A stretch of DNA of 17,857 bases from Candidatus Hodarchaeota archaeon (GCA_016840025.1 JAEOTF010000444.1:1-17857); one strand, 5' to 3'; counted from the first letter of the stretch, positions 1-7,714 are shown. Translations and numbers: made by a program. The notes: a model not told the origin generated them from the letters alone.

Positions 1-315
1 GAAGATGGGCAGTTTTTCCTCCCTTGGGGAATTAATGTCGATGATAATGACTTAGTATATATCACTGATGGTGGTAATAACCGTGTTCAAGTCTTTAATG
101 TTTCCTTATCTACCTCAGTAGATCTAACCACATCTTCTTCTCCAACTGAAGAATCAACATCAACATCAACATCTATGATTAGCCAACCAGAAAACACTAC
201 GTCAACTACATCAGGGGAAACCTCGGCTATCTCAAACCAAACATCTAGCATAAGTGGAGTAATTTTGTACTTGGCATTTTCAGTGATAATTATTAAAAGA
301 AAACGTAAATGGTAG
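1..315 (+). CDS. C-terminal end of an NHL-repeat surface protein (5' truncated)
   Basis: The reading frame is open from the first base to a TAG at 313-315, so only the last 104 residues are visible. The first 35 or so residues (PWGINVDDNDLVYITDGGNN, then RVQVFN) match the blade of an NHL-type beta-propeller, a fold used for protein or carbohydrate contacts. They are followed by about 45 residues rich in Ser and Thr, including a perfect (TCAACA)x3 hexanucleotide run at 154-171 encoding STSTST. The protein ends in a short hydrophobic helix (SGVILYLAFSVIII) and a basic KRKRKW tail. This is the classic layout of an exported archaeal protein: extracellular propeller, probably glycosylated stalk, membrane anchor with basic residues inside. 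No PGF-type sorting motif is seen. The function and binding partner are unknown. Confidence 0.8.
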   Translation, partial: EDGQFFLPWGINVDDNDLVYITDGGNNRVQVFNVSLSTSVDLTTSSSPTEESTSTSTSMISQPENTTSTTSGETSAISNQTSSISGVILYLAFSVIIIKRKRKW

Positions 316-379
316 ATGATACTTCATACTCTAAAGCAAGAAAATCCAGTCATCGCTCGCTCATCTGGTTTTAAAGAAC

Positions 380-955
380 TTATATAACAATAGTAGTTAA
401 CCTGCTAATAATTCTCTTAGTAATCTCTTCAGGATGCCAAGGTATATTCTCTAAGTCTTTTTTGGATTCTTTTATCGTTAAATGTAAAACAGCGAAAGTA
501 TCTGATTTGAGAAATTCTGATATATCTTGCCCTATTCGATCTTGAGACGCCTTATTAGAACAAAAATATTCAATATTTAGTGAATCAAGGAATTTAGAAT
601 AATTAAGAGCCGAAGAAACTGTTCTCTGCCCTCCGGTTGTATAATATTTGAAATTGTCTAGAATAAGGATTTTAAGATTTTTAGGCTTATAAAAAGCAGC
701 TGTAGTAATTGCCCCTAAGCCCATCAGAAAGTTGCCATCTCCAGTTATTATTATGACCTTTATATTAGGATTTGCAAGTGCTAATCCCAAGCCAACAGCA
801 ACAGGCAGACCCATAGAACCCCTAAGATAAACTTGGGGTTTAGGAAGAAAATTATAAGCTTCTCTACTGATGTTCCCGTTTGAACTCACTATAACATCGT
901 TCTCACCGACGTAGTTTCTCAACTCAAAAATTGCTTCATAACCCTTCATTGGCAT
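380..955 (-). CDS. comE: Sulfopyruvate decarboxylase-like beta subunit (ThDP-binding)
   Basis: This is the cofactor-binding half of a two-subunit thiamine-diphosphate decarboxylase. The ThDP/Mg motif is clear: GDGN at residues 72-75, followed 26 residues later by N101, the usual GDG-X25-N pattern. The frame is open further upstream, but the start is set here at ATG 955. GGGAG lies four bases before it, and the 191-residue product has the usual ComE size. ATG 949 is a second possibility and would form an ATGA overlap with the alpha-subunit stop. The gene overlaps the upstream alpha subunit, as expected for co-translated partners. In methanogens ComDE converts sulfopyruvate to sulfoacetaldehyde during coenzyme M synthesis. 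Phosphonopyruvate decarboxylases are close relatives and are normally fused. The substrate is therefore inferred, and no other coenzyme M gene is present in the window. Confidence 0.8.
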   Translation of the reverse strand: MPMKGYEAIFELRNYVGENDVIVSSNGNISREAYNFLPKPQVYLRGSMGLPVAVGLGLALANPNIKVIIITGDGNFLMGLGAITTAAFYKPKNLKILILDNFKYYTTGGQRTVSSALNYSKFLDSLNIEYFCSNKASQDRIGQDISEFLKSDTFAVLHLTIKESKKDLENIPWHPEEITKRIISRLTTIVI

Positions 956-1449
956 AACACTCCCTTTTTCACAAGCAAAGCTACTGGGGATGATGTTTCT
1001 TCCATTTTTTTCATAGCGTTTGTTAAATCCGTTTCCCATCTATCTTCCGACAAATTCCAGTAAGGAACCTTAAATGCTTTCAGAAGAGGTTCATTAACTT
1101 CCCCCATAATTGAATGTTCAGGAAAATCTTTATCAGGCTCTAAACCTCTGTAACTGATTAACATCAGCATAGGTAGTTTGTATAACTGAACTAGTGAAGT
1201 CAAAGCATCTCCAATATTCCCTAAACCACTATTTTGCATGTAAACAAGAGCTCTCTTTCCTGAAAAAGCTACGCCAGATGCTATACCTATTGCTTCATCT
1301 TCCCTAGTTGCATAAACGTGTGTTAAATGTGTTTCTGTTTCATGAGAGGCTAGATAAGCCAGAAATTCTTTAAAATATGAGCAGGGCACGCCAGATATAA
1401 ACCGAAATTTCTTCTCTAAGAATGATATAAATTCACTTGGATCAATCAT
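946..1449 (-). CDS. comD: Sulfopyruvate decarboxylase-like alpha subunit (ThDP pyrimidine domain)
   Basis: The 167-residue product has the size and motifs of the ThDP pyrimidine-domain subunit. GVPCS lies at residues 20-24. ATREDEAIGIASG at 47-59 includes the Glu expected to activate the thiamine ring. MQNSGLGN at 71-78 is a hallmark of both sulfopyruvate and phosphonopyruvate decarboxylases. The following LVQLYKLPMLMLISYRG and the existence of a separate beta subunit fit ComD better than fused phosphonopyruvate decarboxylases. The ATG at 1449 is preceded by AAGGATG at a spacing of about eight bases. The stop (TGA, 948-946) lies inside the first codons of the beta gene, so translation is probably coupled. 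The active site would form at the alpha/beta interface in the cytoplasm. The family call is firm; the substrate is inferred. Confidence 0.82.
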   Translation of the reverse strand: MIDPSEFISFLEKKFRFISGVPCSYFKEFLAYLASHETETHLTHVYATREDEAIGIASGVAFSGKRALVYMQNSGLGNIGDALTSLVQLYKLPMLMLISYRGLEPDKDFPEHSIMGEVNEPLLKAFKVPYWNLSEDRWETDLTNAMKKMEETSSPVALLVKKGVLCQ

Positions 1450-2068
1450 TATGCTTCATCCTTATTTTAATCACTATGCTTCAAATTACTTCTTCTAACT
1501 CAATATCCAAAACTGAGCACATCTTCTTTAATTCTTTTAGGTGCGGAGAAGACATTTTCATACATAATTAGGAGATATTGATCATAATGTAAATCCATCA
1601 TGTGAGTTTTGACCCAAAAAAGTGCCTTTATTATTTCTAACTTATAAAAAAGTAATATTTTTGATTTTTTAGTTACATAAAAATGGAATTTCATTTGAAA
1701 AAGCTAACATTATCTTTTTCTACGATTAAAATGCAGGTGATGATTCTATGTTTCCGTCTTCCGCTAATAACTTCTTAGCTTTTAGCTTTGTTGTTTTTCC
1801 CAATATTGAGGAGTCCTAAGAATTTCCTTTTTTTTCATATTTATTAAATAAGAGCAGAGATTAAACTATTAGGGATAAAACTGCATAATCTAGGGAAATA
1901 GCGTCCGTTTTCAGAAGGTTTAGCATATTGTCATTGATTTACATTAGATACATTTGTAAACAAAAGAAAATTCTGCATATTTTAGTTGTAACTATCATAG
2001 GTTGCTAAGCTGCATCAAGAACTTGGAAAATGTCTTTAATTATCCAAAAGCATAACTACAGAAAAATC
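1450..2068. other. Long intergenic region without a convincing gene
   Basis: About 620 AT-rich bases separate the divergent comD and histone genes. A 64-codon open frame on the minus strand (1500-1694) has no ribosome binding site and no recognisable family, so I do not call it. A short direct repeat (ATGCTTCA, near 1451 and 1477) lies just upstream of comD. No tRNA-like or structured RNA pattern was found by eye. The comD promoter should lie at the left end, but no strong TATA box stands out there. Confidence 0.6.
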
Positions 2069-2084
2069 GTAAAGTTTAAATAAG
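2069..2084 (+). promoter_or_regulatory. BRE/TATA promoter of the histone gene
   Basis: CGTAAAG followed by TTTAAATA closely fits an archaeal BRE plus TATA box. A transcription start about 25 bases downstream would fall near 2104-2108. That leaves a leader of roughly 25 bases before the ATG at 2131, so this element is well placed to drive the histone gene. No Shine-Dalgarno match is obvious before that ATG. Confidence 0.7.
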
Positions 2085-2130
2085 AGAGACAATTCGTATT
2101 AAGGTAAATAAAAGATTTGATGTGAATAAT

Positions 2131-2343
2131 ATGGCTAAAAAAGAAGGTTTTGCAAATGCAAGAGTCGAAAAGCTGATTAGAACTGCTGGAGCCCATCGTG
2201 TAAGTTCAGATGCGGTTAAAAGGCTAAATGAAGTCTTAACTAACCGTGGTACTGAAATTGCCAGATTTGCCCTTGAGATTGCCCGTGCTAGTCGTCGTAA
2301 GACTGTCAAGGATAATGACATCAAACTTGCAGCTCAGAAATAA
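2131..2343 (+). CDS. Archaeal histone
   Basis: This is a 70-residue single histone fold protein that packages DNA as dimers and multimers. The pattern is typical: a first helix ending NARVEKLIRTAGA, loop and long helix VSSDAVKRLNEVLTNRGTEI, then RRKTVKDNDIKLA, the conserved C-terminal turn and helix. There is no N-terminal tail like those of eukaryotic histones beyond MAKKEGF. A GTG three codons upstream (2122) is in frame, but the ATG at 2131 gives the expected MAKKEGF start and is preferred. The N-terminus has Phe-Ala-Asn where many archaeal histones have Leu-Pro, so this is a somewhat divergent paralogue. It is monocistronic, with its own promoter upstream and a hairpin plus T-rich tract directly after the stop. 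Confidence 0.95.
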   Translation: MAKKEGFANARVEKLIRTAGAHRVSSDAVKRLNEVLTNRGTEIARFALEIARASRRKTVKDNDIKLAAQK

Positions 2344-2355
2344 ACAAGTAAAAGA

Positions 2356-2398
2356 TTTGGGATTATTAATAATCGCTAATCCCAAAATTCTTTTAATT
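2356..2398 (+). terminator. Hairpin and T-rich tract after the histone gene
   Basis: A perfect 10-base inverted repeat (TTTGGGATTA at 2356-2365, TAATCCCAAA at 2377-2386, 11-base loop) is followed by ATTCTTTTAATTTTT. It starts 12 bases after the histone stop. The inner GATTATT/AATAATC palindrome at 2361-2374 could form a competing smaller hairpin. Archaeal termination depends mainly on T tracts, so the hairpin may instead protect the 3' end of an abundant mRNA. Confidence 0.65.
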
Positions 2399-2791
2399 TT
2401 ACATTTTTAATTTGTGTTTTGATTGTTATAAGGTCATTTCAAAGGCAGGAGATAGAGCACTAGAATATACCTCTTATTAATTCATTTTGACAATTTAATC
2501 CTCAAAATCCAAGAATACCCACGATTTTCATGACTATTGTCCCTAAATGAGTATATTGAGCAGAAAATGACCATTGTTACGAGAACTGAGCCTCATATTT
2601 CATATATGTAGATGAATATTTTCAGATCCATATTTAAAATAAAAACTGAAGAAGTACCCTCAAACTTGCTTTTATCAAATATTCTACCCCTTTTCCATAA
2701 TTGCAATAATAGTTTAAGAATTGGATGAATAACCAATCACTAATCTGTCAATTTTTTACAAATATAGATGAAAAATCCAAAACAAATTGAA
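2399..2791. other. Intergenic region, nothing recognisable
   Basis: Nearly 400 AT-rich bases lie between the histone terminator and the 3' end of the leftward LLM-oxidoreductase gene. I saw no open frame with a ribosome binding site, no tRNA and no repeat family here. As the flanking genes converge, no gene promoter is required in this stretch. Confidence 0.5.
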
Positions 2792-3721
2792 TTATCGAAA
2801 TTCTTGAAGAACATCTCCTGTTAATTCATAAGAAAGAGGATCATTAATTGTAAAAGTGATATATTTAATACCAATCTCTTTCAATTCTTTAATTTGCTCT
2901 GCAATCTCGGAAGGAAGTCCTATGAACCTATTTGATCTTAATTCTTCTGCAGAAATATCTGGTTTGTTCAGACGTATTTTATAATTAGTTATACTTTCTT
3001 CTAATTGTTGGTTATCTCCTGCAGTAATTAATGCGCGATTTGTGGTGGTAACAATTTCCTCGAAATCCCGTCCTATTTCATCACATCTTTCCTTTAGCAC
3101 TGCTAATTTCCTTTTCAATTGGTCTTTTGTTCCACCAAAATTGCTCATATGTGCATACTTTGCTACTAATCGGAATGTCTTTTTTTCCCCACTACCACCT
3201 AGGAGAATAGGGAGAGGTTGTTGAATGGGTAATGGATTAAGATAAGCCTGTTTTAATCCTAATCTCTCATTATCAACTATCTCTCCTTTACAAAGCCTGT
3301 TAAATGCATCTAATGTCGCATCAAGGATTGCAAAGCGTTCTTTAGCACTTCTAAATTCTAAACCAAACATTGAATGTTCTTTCTGATACCATCCAATCCC
3401 TAATCCTGCTATCAGTCTTCCATTTGTTATATGATCCACAGTTGTCAGTATCTTAGCAAAAACACCAAAATTACGGAAGGTAATTGGAGTAACTAAGGTT
3501 CCAAATTTTATTTTGGAAGTAATTGCTCCTAATGCACTCATCAATGACCAAGTTTCATATACAGGTGGTTTTCCAGGATCGGGTGTTCTAATGAGATGAT
3601 CAGCGAACCACAGTGAATCAAATCCCTCTCTTTCGAATTTTAAAGCTCTTTCCTTGTATTCTTCAAAGTAAGTAATTGGATTAAATGGGCTTGTTCCATG
3701 AATATATACACCTAACTTCAT
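2792..3721 (-). CDS. LLM-class flavin (FMN or F420) dependent oxidoreductase
   Basis: The 309-residue product belongs to the luciferase-like TIM-barrel superfamily, which includes F420-dependent reductases and FMN monooxygenases. Visible landmarks are the N-terminal strand MKLGVYIHG, EGFDSLWFADHLI, the strand KIKFGTLVTPI, the GRLIAGLGIGW block typical of the family, and the later LPILLGGSGEKKTFRLVAKYA. The frame can be extended 14 codons to a TTG at 3763. The ATG at 3721 is preferred because it starts directly at the first barrel strand and follows an AGTGGT sequence. The gene lies 38 bases downstream of the methyltransferase stop and is probably co-transcribed with it. F420 is the likelier cofactor in an archaeon, but the sequence does not settle this. 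The substrate is unknown. Confidence 0.85.
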   Translation of the reverse strand: MKLGVYIHGTSPFNPITYFEEYKERALKFEREGFDSLWFADHLIRTPDPGKPPVYETWSLMSALGAITSKIKFGTLVTPITFRNFGVFAKILTTVDHITNGRLIAGLGIGWYQKEHSMFGLEFRSAKERFAILDATLDAFNRLCKGEIVDNERLGLKQAYLNPLPIQQPLPILLGGSGEKKTFRLVAKYAHMSNFGGTKDQLKRKLAVLKERCDEIGRDFEEIVTTTNRALITAGDNQQLEESITNYKIRLNKPDISAEELRSNRFIGLPSEIAEQIKELKEIGIKYITFTINDPLSYELTGDVLQEFR

Positions 3722-3759
3722 AATTAATACCACTTTTCGATTCTTGATTATTGGAGATT

Positions 3760-4530
3760 TCAAAGTTGTACTAAATAAAGGAATCGACGTGCATTGCCGT
3801 TTTGAATTCGTTTTAACAGTTTTTCGCTATGTGATGCTATTCTCTCACAAATTTCTTGATTATTCTCTAATTTGAACTCTTCTTGCATTTGTTTAGCAAC
3901 TGATTTCTTTCTCTGTAATAATAACTGTTCATTTTCAGTAAATTCCCATGTTAGGAACTTTAAATCTTGATTTTTCAAAATTTGGGCAATTTGGGTTTTA
4001 TTTGGTTCTAATATATCTGTTGAATCACTAGAATCTTTATTCATAGTATAAAAAATGCCCATCTTGCCATTAGGTTTCAATAGTGTTATTATTCGATGAA
4101 TGGTATCTGCTAAAGAACTCACCATGTCGTCATATAAAGAATCTATAGCTATAATGCAACTAAAGGTCCCTGAAGGAAAAGATAGCGATTCAATATTTTC
4201 TTCATAGAACTCTAATCTTTTTCTTTTTCTTGTGGTTCGACTATTTGCACGTCTTATTGCCTCGGCAGCAAAATCAATGCCAATTATATGTGCTTGTGTC
4301 ATATCAGAGATAAATTCGGTAATTTTTCCAATTCCACATCCTAAATCAAGTACCAGATCGGAATTTGACAAATCTAATATTTTCAGTAATTTTTCTAATT
4401 GTGCTTTATCCATCCTATTAAGTTGGCAAAGGTTTTCTCCGTAAACACGTTCACAGAAGATAGAATAAGCTTTACTATTATCTAAGCTTGCATAAAGGTC
4501 TCCTATCTTCTTATTTTCGGATTCCTTCAA
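3760..4530 (-). CDS. Class I SAM-dependent methyltransferase
   Basis: The 256-residue protein has a Rossmann-fold methyltransferase core. Motif I VLDLGCGIG is at residues 60-68, HIIGIDFAAEAIRRA follows as the ribose-binding strand, and CIIAIDSLYD fits motif IV. The N-terminal part (YGENLCQLNRMDKAQLEKLL) matches the helical lid seen in small-molecule methyltransferases. This supports the upstream start, a TTG at 4530; the only ATG alternative would remove the first 39 residues. A GGTG lies about 11 bases before the TTG, and an in-frame TAG upstream blocks further extension. The gene sits between an NMO-like flavoprotein and an LLM oxidoreductase, with gaps of 36 and 38 bases, so the three may act on one compound. 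The methyl acceptor is unknown. Confidence 0.85.
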   Translation of the reverse strand: MKESENKKIGDLYASLDNSKAYSIFCERVYGENLCQLNRMDKAQLEKLLKILDLSNSDLVLDLGCGIGKITEFISDMTQAHIIGIDFAAEAIRRANSRTTRKRKRLEFYEENIESLSFPSGTFSCIIAIDSLYDDMVSSLADTIHRIITLLKPNGKMGIFYTMNKDSSDSTDILEPNKTQIAQILKNQDLKFLTWEFTENEQLLLQRKKSVAKQMQEEFKLENNQEICERIASHSEKLLKRIQNGNARRFLYLVQL

Positions 4531-4566
4531 TGGTTTATCAGCACCAAACTAAGAAATCATGGATGA

Positions 4567-5532
4567 TTACGATTTCGATAGATTTTGAACTATATCTTTG
4601 GCTTCTTTCATGATTCTGTCGAAAAATTCTTGGACAGAGACAACATCGTGTATAAGCCCAGTTCCTTGACCACAAGACACTATCCCTAAGTCAGTTTTTC
4701 CTGTTTCATACATCTCTTTAGCTATTCCACCAGCTGCAGCTTGGAAGATTTCCATTGGACTAGCTTTATTCGCTTCTAATTCTAGTACATTTTGTGCAGC
4801 TTTGTTGTTCCATACCCTGTGAGTAGCGCCGACAGATCGCATAATCAACACAGTATCTGTAGTTGTAGCTTTGATGAACGCCTGCTTTAAATCATCATGA
4901 ATAGGACATTCTTTCGTAGCCATCATTCGTGTTCCTATAATTACTGCTCCAGCACCAAGGGTTAATGCTGCTGCCAATCCTCGACCATCCGATATCCCGC
5001 CACCACCGATCACAGGGATATCGACCGCATCCACAACACTCGGTATCATAACAAGCGTACCGACGTCTAATCTGCCTGTAGCTCCACCGTTTTCGTACCC
5101 AACAACAGTTACAATGTCAGCACCCAATCTAGCTGCAGTTTTTGCATAACGAACGCCTGCACATTTGTGGATCCACGTCACTCCTGCTTCCTTGAATATT
5201 GGAACGTATTCTTCAGGTGCTTTATGTCCTGAAGTTTCTATGACCTTTATTCCCTCATCTATTATGACGTTTATATAATCGAGCTGGTTGACAGGCATCA
5301 TCATCGGGAATAAATTGACATTAACTGCAAATGGCTTATTTGTTAATGACTTAGTTTCTTTAATTGCCTCACGTAGCTCCTCGGGAGATTGATAAATTGC
5401 AGAAGCTAAAATCCCCAACCCTCCTGCATTCGAACATGCTGCCACAAATTGTGGATTAGTAATATTCATCATTGTGCCAACAATGATCGGATACTCGATA
5501 TCAAGCATTTCAGTAACTCGGGTTTTGAACAT
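4567..5532 (-). CDS. Nitronate monooxygenase-like FMN TIM-barrel protein
   Basis: The 321-residue protein belongs to the 2-nitropropane dioxygenase / nitronate monooxygenase / FabK superfamily, cytoplasmic FMN enzymes. Landmarks are YPIIVGTMMN near the N-terminus, SNAGGLGILAS, HKCAGVRYAKTAARLGADIV, then the phosphate-binding IGGGGISDGRGLAAALTLGA and IIGTRMMATKEC. The usual EAGGH motif, whose His is catalytic in class I nitronate monooxygenases, reads ENGGA here (residues 147-151), so nitronate oxidation cannot be assumed. The frame opens at 5589, but the start is placed at ATG 5532: GGTGG lies four bases before it, and a TATA box at 5604-5613 would start transcription at or below 5589. It is the first gene of a probable three-gene operon. 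Confidence 0.85.
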   Translation of the reverse strand: MFKTRVTEMLDIEYPIIVGTMMNITNPQFVAACSNAGGLGILASAIYQSPEELREAIKETKSLTNKPFAVNVNLFPMMMPVNQLDYINVIIDEGIKVIETSGHKAPEEYVPIFKEAGVTWIHKCAGVRYAKTAARLGADIVTVVGYENGGATGRLDVGTLVMIPSVVDAVDIPVIGGGGISDGRGLAAALTLGAGAVIIGTRMMATKECPIHDDLKQAFIKATTTDTVLIMRSVGATHRVWNNKAAQNVLELEANKASPMEIFQAAAGGIAKEMYETGKTDLGIVSCGQGTGLIHDVVSVQEFFDRIMKEAKDIVQNLSKS

Positions 5533-5603
5533 CATTCCACCACATGTAATAATTTCATTCCGTGAAACTTCTAAGACTATAGATTTCAACTACTAGGCTT
5601 CTA

Positions 5604-5613
5604 TTTATTTAAG
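5604..5613 (-). promoter_or_regulatory. Probable TATA box of the leftward flavoprotein operon
   Basis: Read leftward, CTTAAATAAA is a good TATA-like box. Initiation about 25 bases downstream would fall near 5583, giving a leader of about 50 bases before the ATG at 5532. It lies in the 163-base divergent region shared with the rightward gene at 5696. I assign no promoter to that gene with confidence. Confidence 0.5.
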
Positions 5614-5695
5614 TTATCAAGAGTTGAAGTTATGATATGTTAAGATAAATGCTATTAATAAACAGGTTATACTGGAAATACAAGGGGTTATTCTA

Positions 5696-6334
5696 ATGAC
5701 TAAGAAAGGATTAATAATTTTTATGGTATTTCTAATGATAATAAGCCTGTTTCCGGTTTTTCTCGTCAATGCAGCGCCTTCAAGCCAACTTCTCCCAAAT
5801 GGTGACTTTGAAGTGGATCTGTCTGGGTGGTCAGCGTCAGAAGGTTCTATAGAACAAAGTGATGAAGATGCACATAACAATACATACAGTCTAAAAACAC
5901 TACCATCCTCAGCTTCTTCTCGTGAAAGCGCAGTTGAAGCTTCCCGATTCTCTCTAGCTGGAGATGTAACGTATTACTTTTCGATTTGGGTTAATAAAAA
6001 CGTTTCTACTACTACGGGACAAATTAGTCTCTATTGGTATGATGCTGTAGGTGCTGCTTTTGAAGGACTAACCGATGTAAACACAAATATAGGCGGTGAT
6101 ACTGGTTGGACGCAGTATACATGGTCAGGCAGCAAATATAACGCGAATACAGGGTCAGTTTTAATTTTCATAGGCTTTACGGACGCAGAAGACGACGATT
6201 ATCAGTTTTATGTGGATGAAGTCTGGTTTGGAACGACCGCTTATCCAGAATTTAAATACCCAATATTATTGCTTTTTCTATTGTTGTCTCTAGTTCCGAT
6301 TGGAGTAATTTTCATCAGAAAAAAGGTCTTTTAA
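5696..6334 (+). CDS. Secreted membrane-anchored protein with a carbohydrate-binding-module-like domain
   Basis: The 212-residue protein starts with a clear signal peptide (basic MTKK, hydrophobic core, likely cleavage after VNA near residue 26). The following segment LLPNGDFEVDLSGW is the typical opening of CBM4/9/22-like jelly-roll domains. Later strands such as YYFSIWVNK, GWTQYTWSG and YQFYVDEVWF fit the same fold, with the terminal DEVWF strand being common in these modules. A hydrophobic helix at about 189-206 followed by RKK anchors the protein, with the domain outside the cell. The start has GGGG about seven bases upstream. Sugar binding is inferred from fold resemblance. A role in the surface layer or in attachment is possible. 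Its gene stands alone. Confidence 0.75.
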   Translation: MTKKGLIIFMVFLMIISLFPVFLVNAAPSSQLLPNGDFEVDLSGWSASEGSIEQSDEDAHNNTYSLKTLPSSASSRESAVEASRFSLAGDVTYYFSIWVNKNVSTTTGQISLYWYDAVGAAFEGLTDVNTNIGGDTGWTQYTWSGSKYNANTGSVLIFIGFTDAEDDDYQFYVDEVWFGTTAYPEFKYPILLLFLLLSLVPIGVIFIRKKVF

Positions 6335-6362
6335 GTATAAACGAATTATGGGAGGAAGATTG

Positions 6363-6370
6363 TTTTTTTT
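6363..6370 (+). terminator. Oligo-T tract after the anchored CBM-like gene
   Basis: Eight consecutive T residues lie 28 bases past the stop, in the sense direction, with no hairpin before them. Oligo-T tracts alone can terminate archaeal RNA polymerase. The next gene's promoter appears to lie beyond it: a TATA-like TTTATTAATATA near 6429-6440 precedes the gene at 6533. Confidence 0.4.
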
Positions 6371-6532
6371 AATGTAATTGGACTAAAATTTCTGAGCGAG
6401 ATATCCCTCAATTTTGATAAAAATGATATTTATTAATATAAGACTATAAAGAAGATCATTTTAAGGTCTTGAGTTAAGCATTTACATCATTAGAGAATCT
6501 CAGTACATAATAATATTTTTGAGGTGGAACGC

Positions 6533-7714
6533 ATGCCTAATTTTTGTAAGAGATGCGGCAATCGATTATTACCAGACTCCCTCTTTTGTGAGAAGTGTGG
6601 AACATTAGTAAAATCAGAAACAGTTGTACCATCGGCTCCAAGTACTACACCTCCCATTCGAGAAGAAAGACCACAATTCGTAACAACACCAGTTACAAAA
6701 GTATCACGACAAGCATTAAAATCGCCTATTACGCCAATTATGATTGTTGGACTAGCAGTTATCGCAATTATCGTATTAGGTGGTGCAATTTTTGTCTATG
6801 AGCAGCAAGGATGGGATCATGAGTATCTGGGGGATAAAAATTTCACTATTAAATCAAAAAATGTTTTAAACATTGATTTAGAGATTGATAACTCTGCTGG
6901 AAATGTAATTATCGAATACACTGACTCTACCACCTTATTTAATGCAACAATTAAAATATCAGGTGAAGAGGGGGACGATATTAGTGAAGCACGCACTTTT
7001 GAAAAATCTGTCAACAATAACAAAGTCACTGTCACATTTGATGATGGTGAAGATGGGGGATTTTTAGATAAACCTAGATTTCAGTATGAGTTGTACATTT
7101 ACATTGCGAAAGAAGCCAGTACAAATCTGAATATCGTTGTTGATTCGGGTAACATAGTCGCAATGTGCAAGAAGCCAACAACTATTACAGGTTTATCATT
7201 GAGGACAAGCTCTGGTAACATCGATATTGACTTGGGTACAAATAGCGTTCTTAAAAGCCAAGAAATACAACTAGATACATCCAGTGGCAACATACATCTT
7301 AACTTAGGTACCATTACTACATTAGATTGTTCGGAAATTGACCTAGGCACTTCCTCTGGAAATATCCGCATAGATTGGAGAACTCTATTCATTTTACATG
7401 ATGTTTCTTGGGACATAGACATTTCATCTGGTAACTTTCGGGCAGAATTAGCTCAACATTCTTCACCAATTACACGAATAAAAATGGATTTTGATGTAGA
7501 GATTAGTAGCGGAAATACGGATATAAGTTATTCACTTGATTCAACAATTGGACTAAGTATTGATGCAGATGTGTCTTCAGGCGACATAGACCTACCAAAT
7601 GGTGGTAACTCTTATACAACTCCAAATTATGGTTCAACTCTTCTCCAACTTGAGTTTAATATTGACGTTTCTTCAGGGAATATTGATGCGTCAGGGAATA
7701 TTGATTTGAATTAA
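6533..7714 (+). CDS. Zinc-ribbon / transmembrane / SSGN-repeat beta-solenoid protein (DUF4097-like)
   Basis: Domain order in the 393-residue protein: an N-terminal zinc ribbon (Cys 5, 8, 19, 22), a Pro/Thr-rich linker, one transmembrane helix at about 66-88, then from residue 120 to the end a string of about ten SSGN-type repeats (for example TSSGNIDID, TSSGNIHLN, ISSGNFRAE, VSSGNIDAS). The repeats are spaced roughly 20-35 residues apart. They match the DUF4097 adhesin-like family, predicted to form a right-handed beta-solenoid. The topology would put the zinc ribbon in the cytoplasm and the solenoid outside, but no signal peptidase site is seen. The start is ATG 6533 because GAGGTGG lies five bases upstream; an in-frame GTG at 6524 lies inside that site. 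The function is unknown. DUF4097 proteins often accompany PadR/HAAS genes in bacteria. Confidence 0.82.
   Translation: MPNFCKRCGNRLLPDSLFCEKCGTLVKSETVVPSAPSTTPPIREERPQFVTTPVTKVSRQALKSPITPIMIVGLAVIAIIVLGGAIFVYEQQGWDHEYLGDKNFTIKSKNVLNIDLEIDNSAGNVIIEYTDSTTLFNATIKISGEEGDDISEARTFEKSVNNNKVTVTFDDGEDGGFLDKPRFQYELYIYIAKEASTNLNIVVDSGNIVAMCKKPTTITGLSLRTSSGNIDIDLGTNSVLKSQEIQLDTSSGNIHLNLGTITTLDCSEIDLGTSSGNIRIDWRTLFILHDVSWDIDISSGNFRAELAQHSSPITRIKMDFDVEISSGNTDISYSLDSTIGLSIDADVSSGDIDLPNGGNSYTTPNYGSTLLQLEFNIDVSSGNIDASGNIDLN
7673..7705 (+). repeat. Tandem in-frame duplication at the 3' end of the SSGN-repeat gene
   Basis: TCAGGGAATATTGAT occurs at 7673-7687 and again at 7691-7705, an exact 15-base match with an 18-base period. 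It encodes SGNID twice in close succession. The earlier SSGN repeats in this gene differ strongly at the DNA level, so this copy looks recent. Confidence 0.85.

Noticed and set aside
154..171. (TCAACA)x3 as a possible start of a tandem repeat or CRISPR-like array
   Set aside because: Simple in-frame microsatellite encoding the Ser/Thr stalk; no spacers.
1500..1694. 64-codon open frame on the minus strand between comD and the histone gene
   Set aside because: No ribosome binding site, no recognisable family, low-complexity AT-rich composition, and no fit to a promoter.
2076..2324. 82-codon frame antisense to the histone gene
   Set aside because: It lies opposite a clear histone gene, which explains its openness; no independent start signal.
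5611..5633. AAGTTAT direct repeat in the divergent promoter region at 5590-5695
   Set aside because: Seven-base AT-rich repeat, expected by chance; no symmetry with either promoter.
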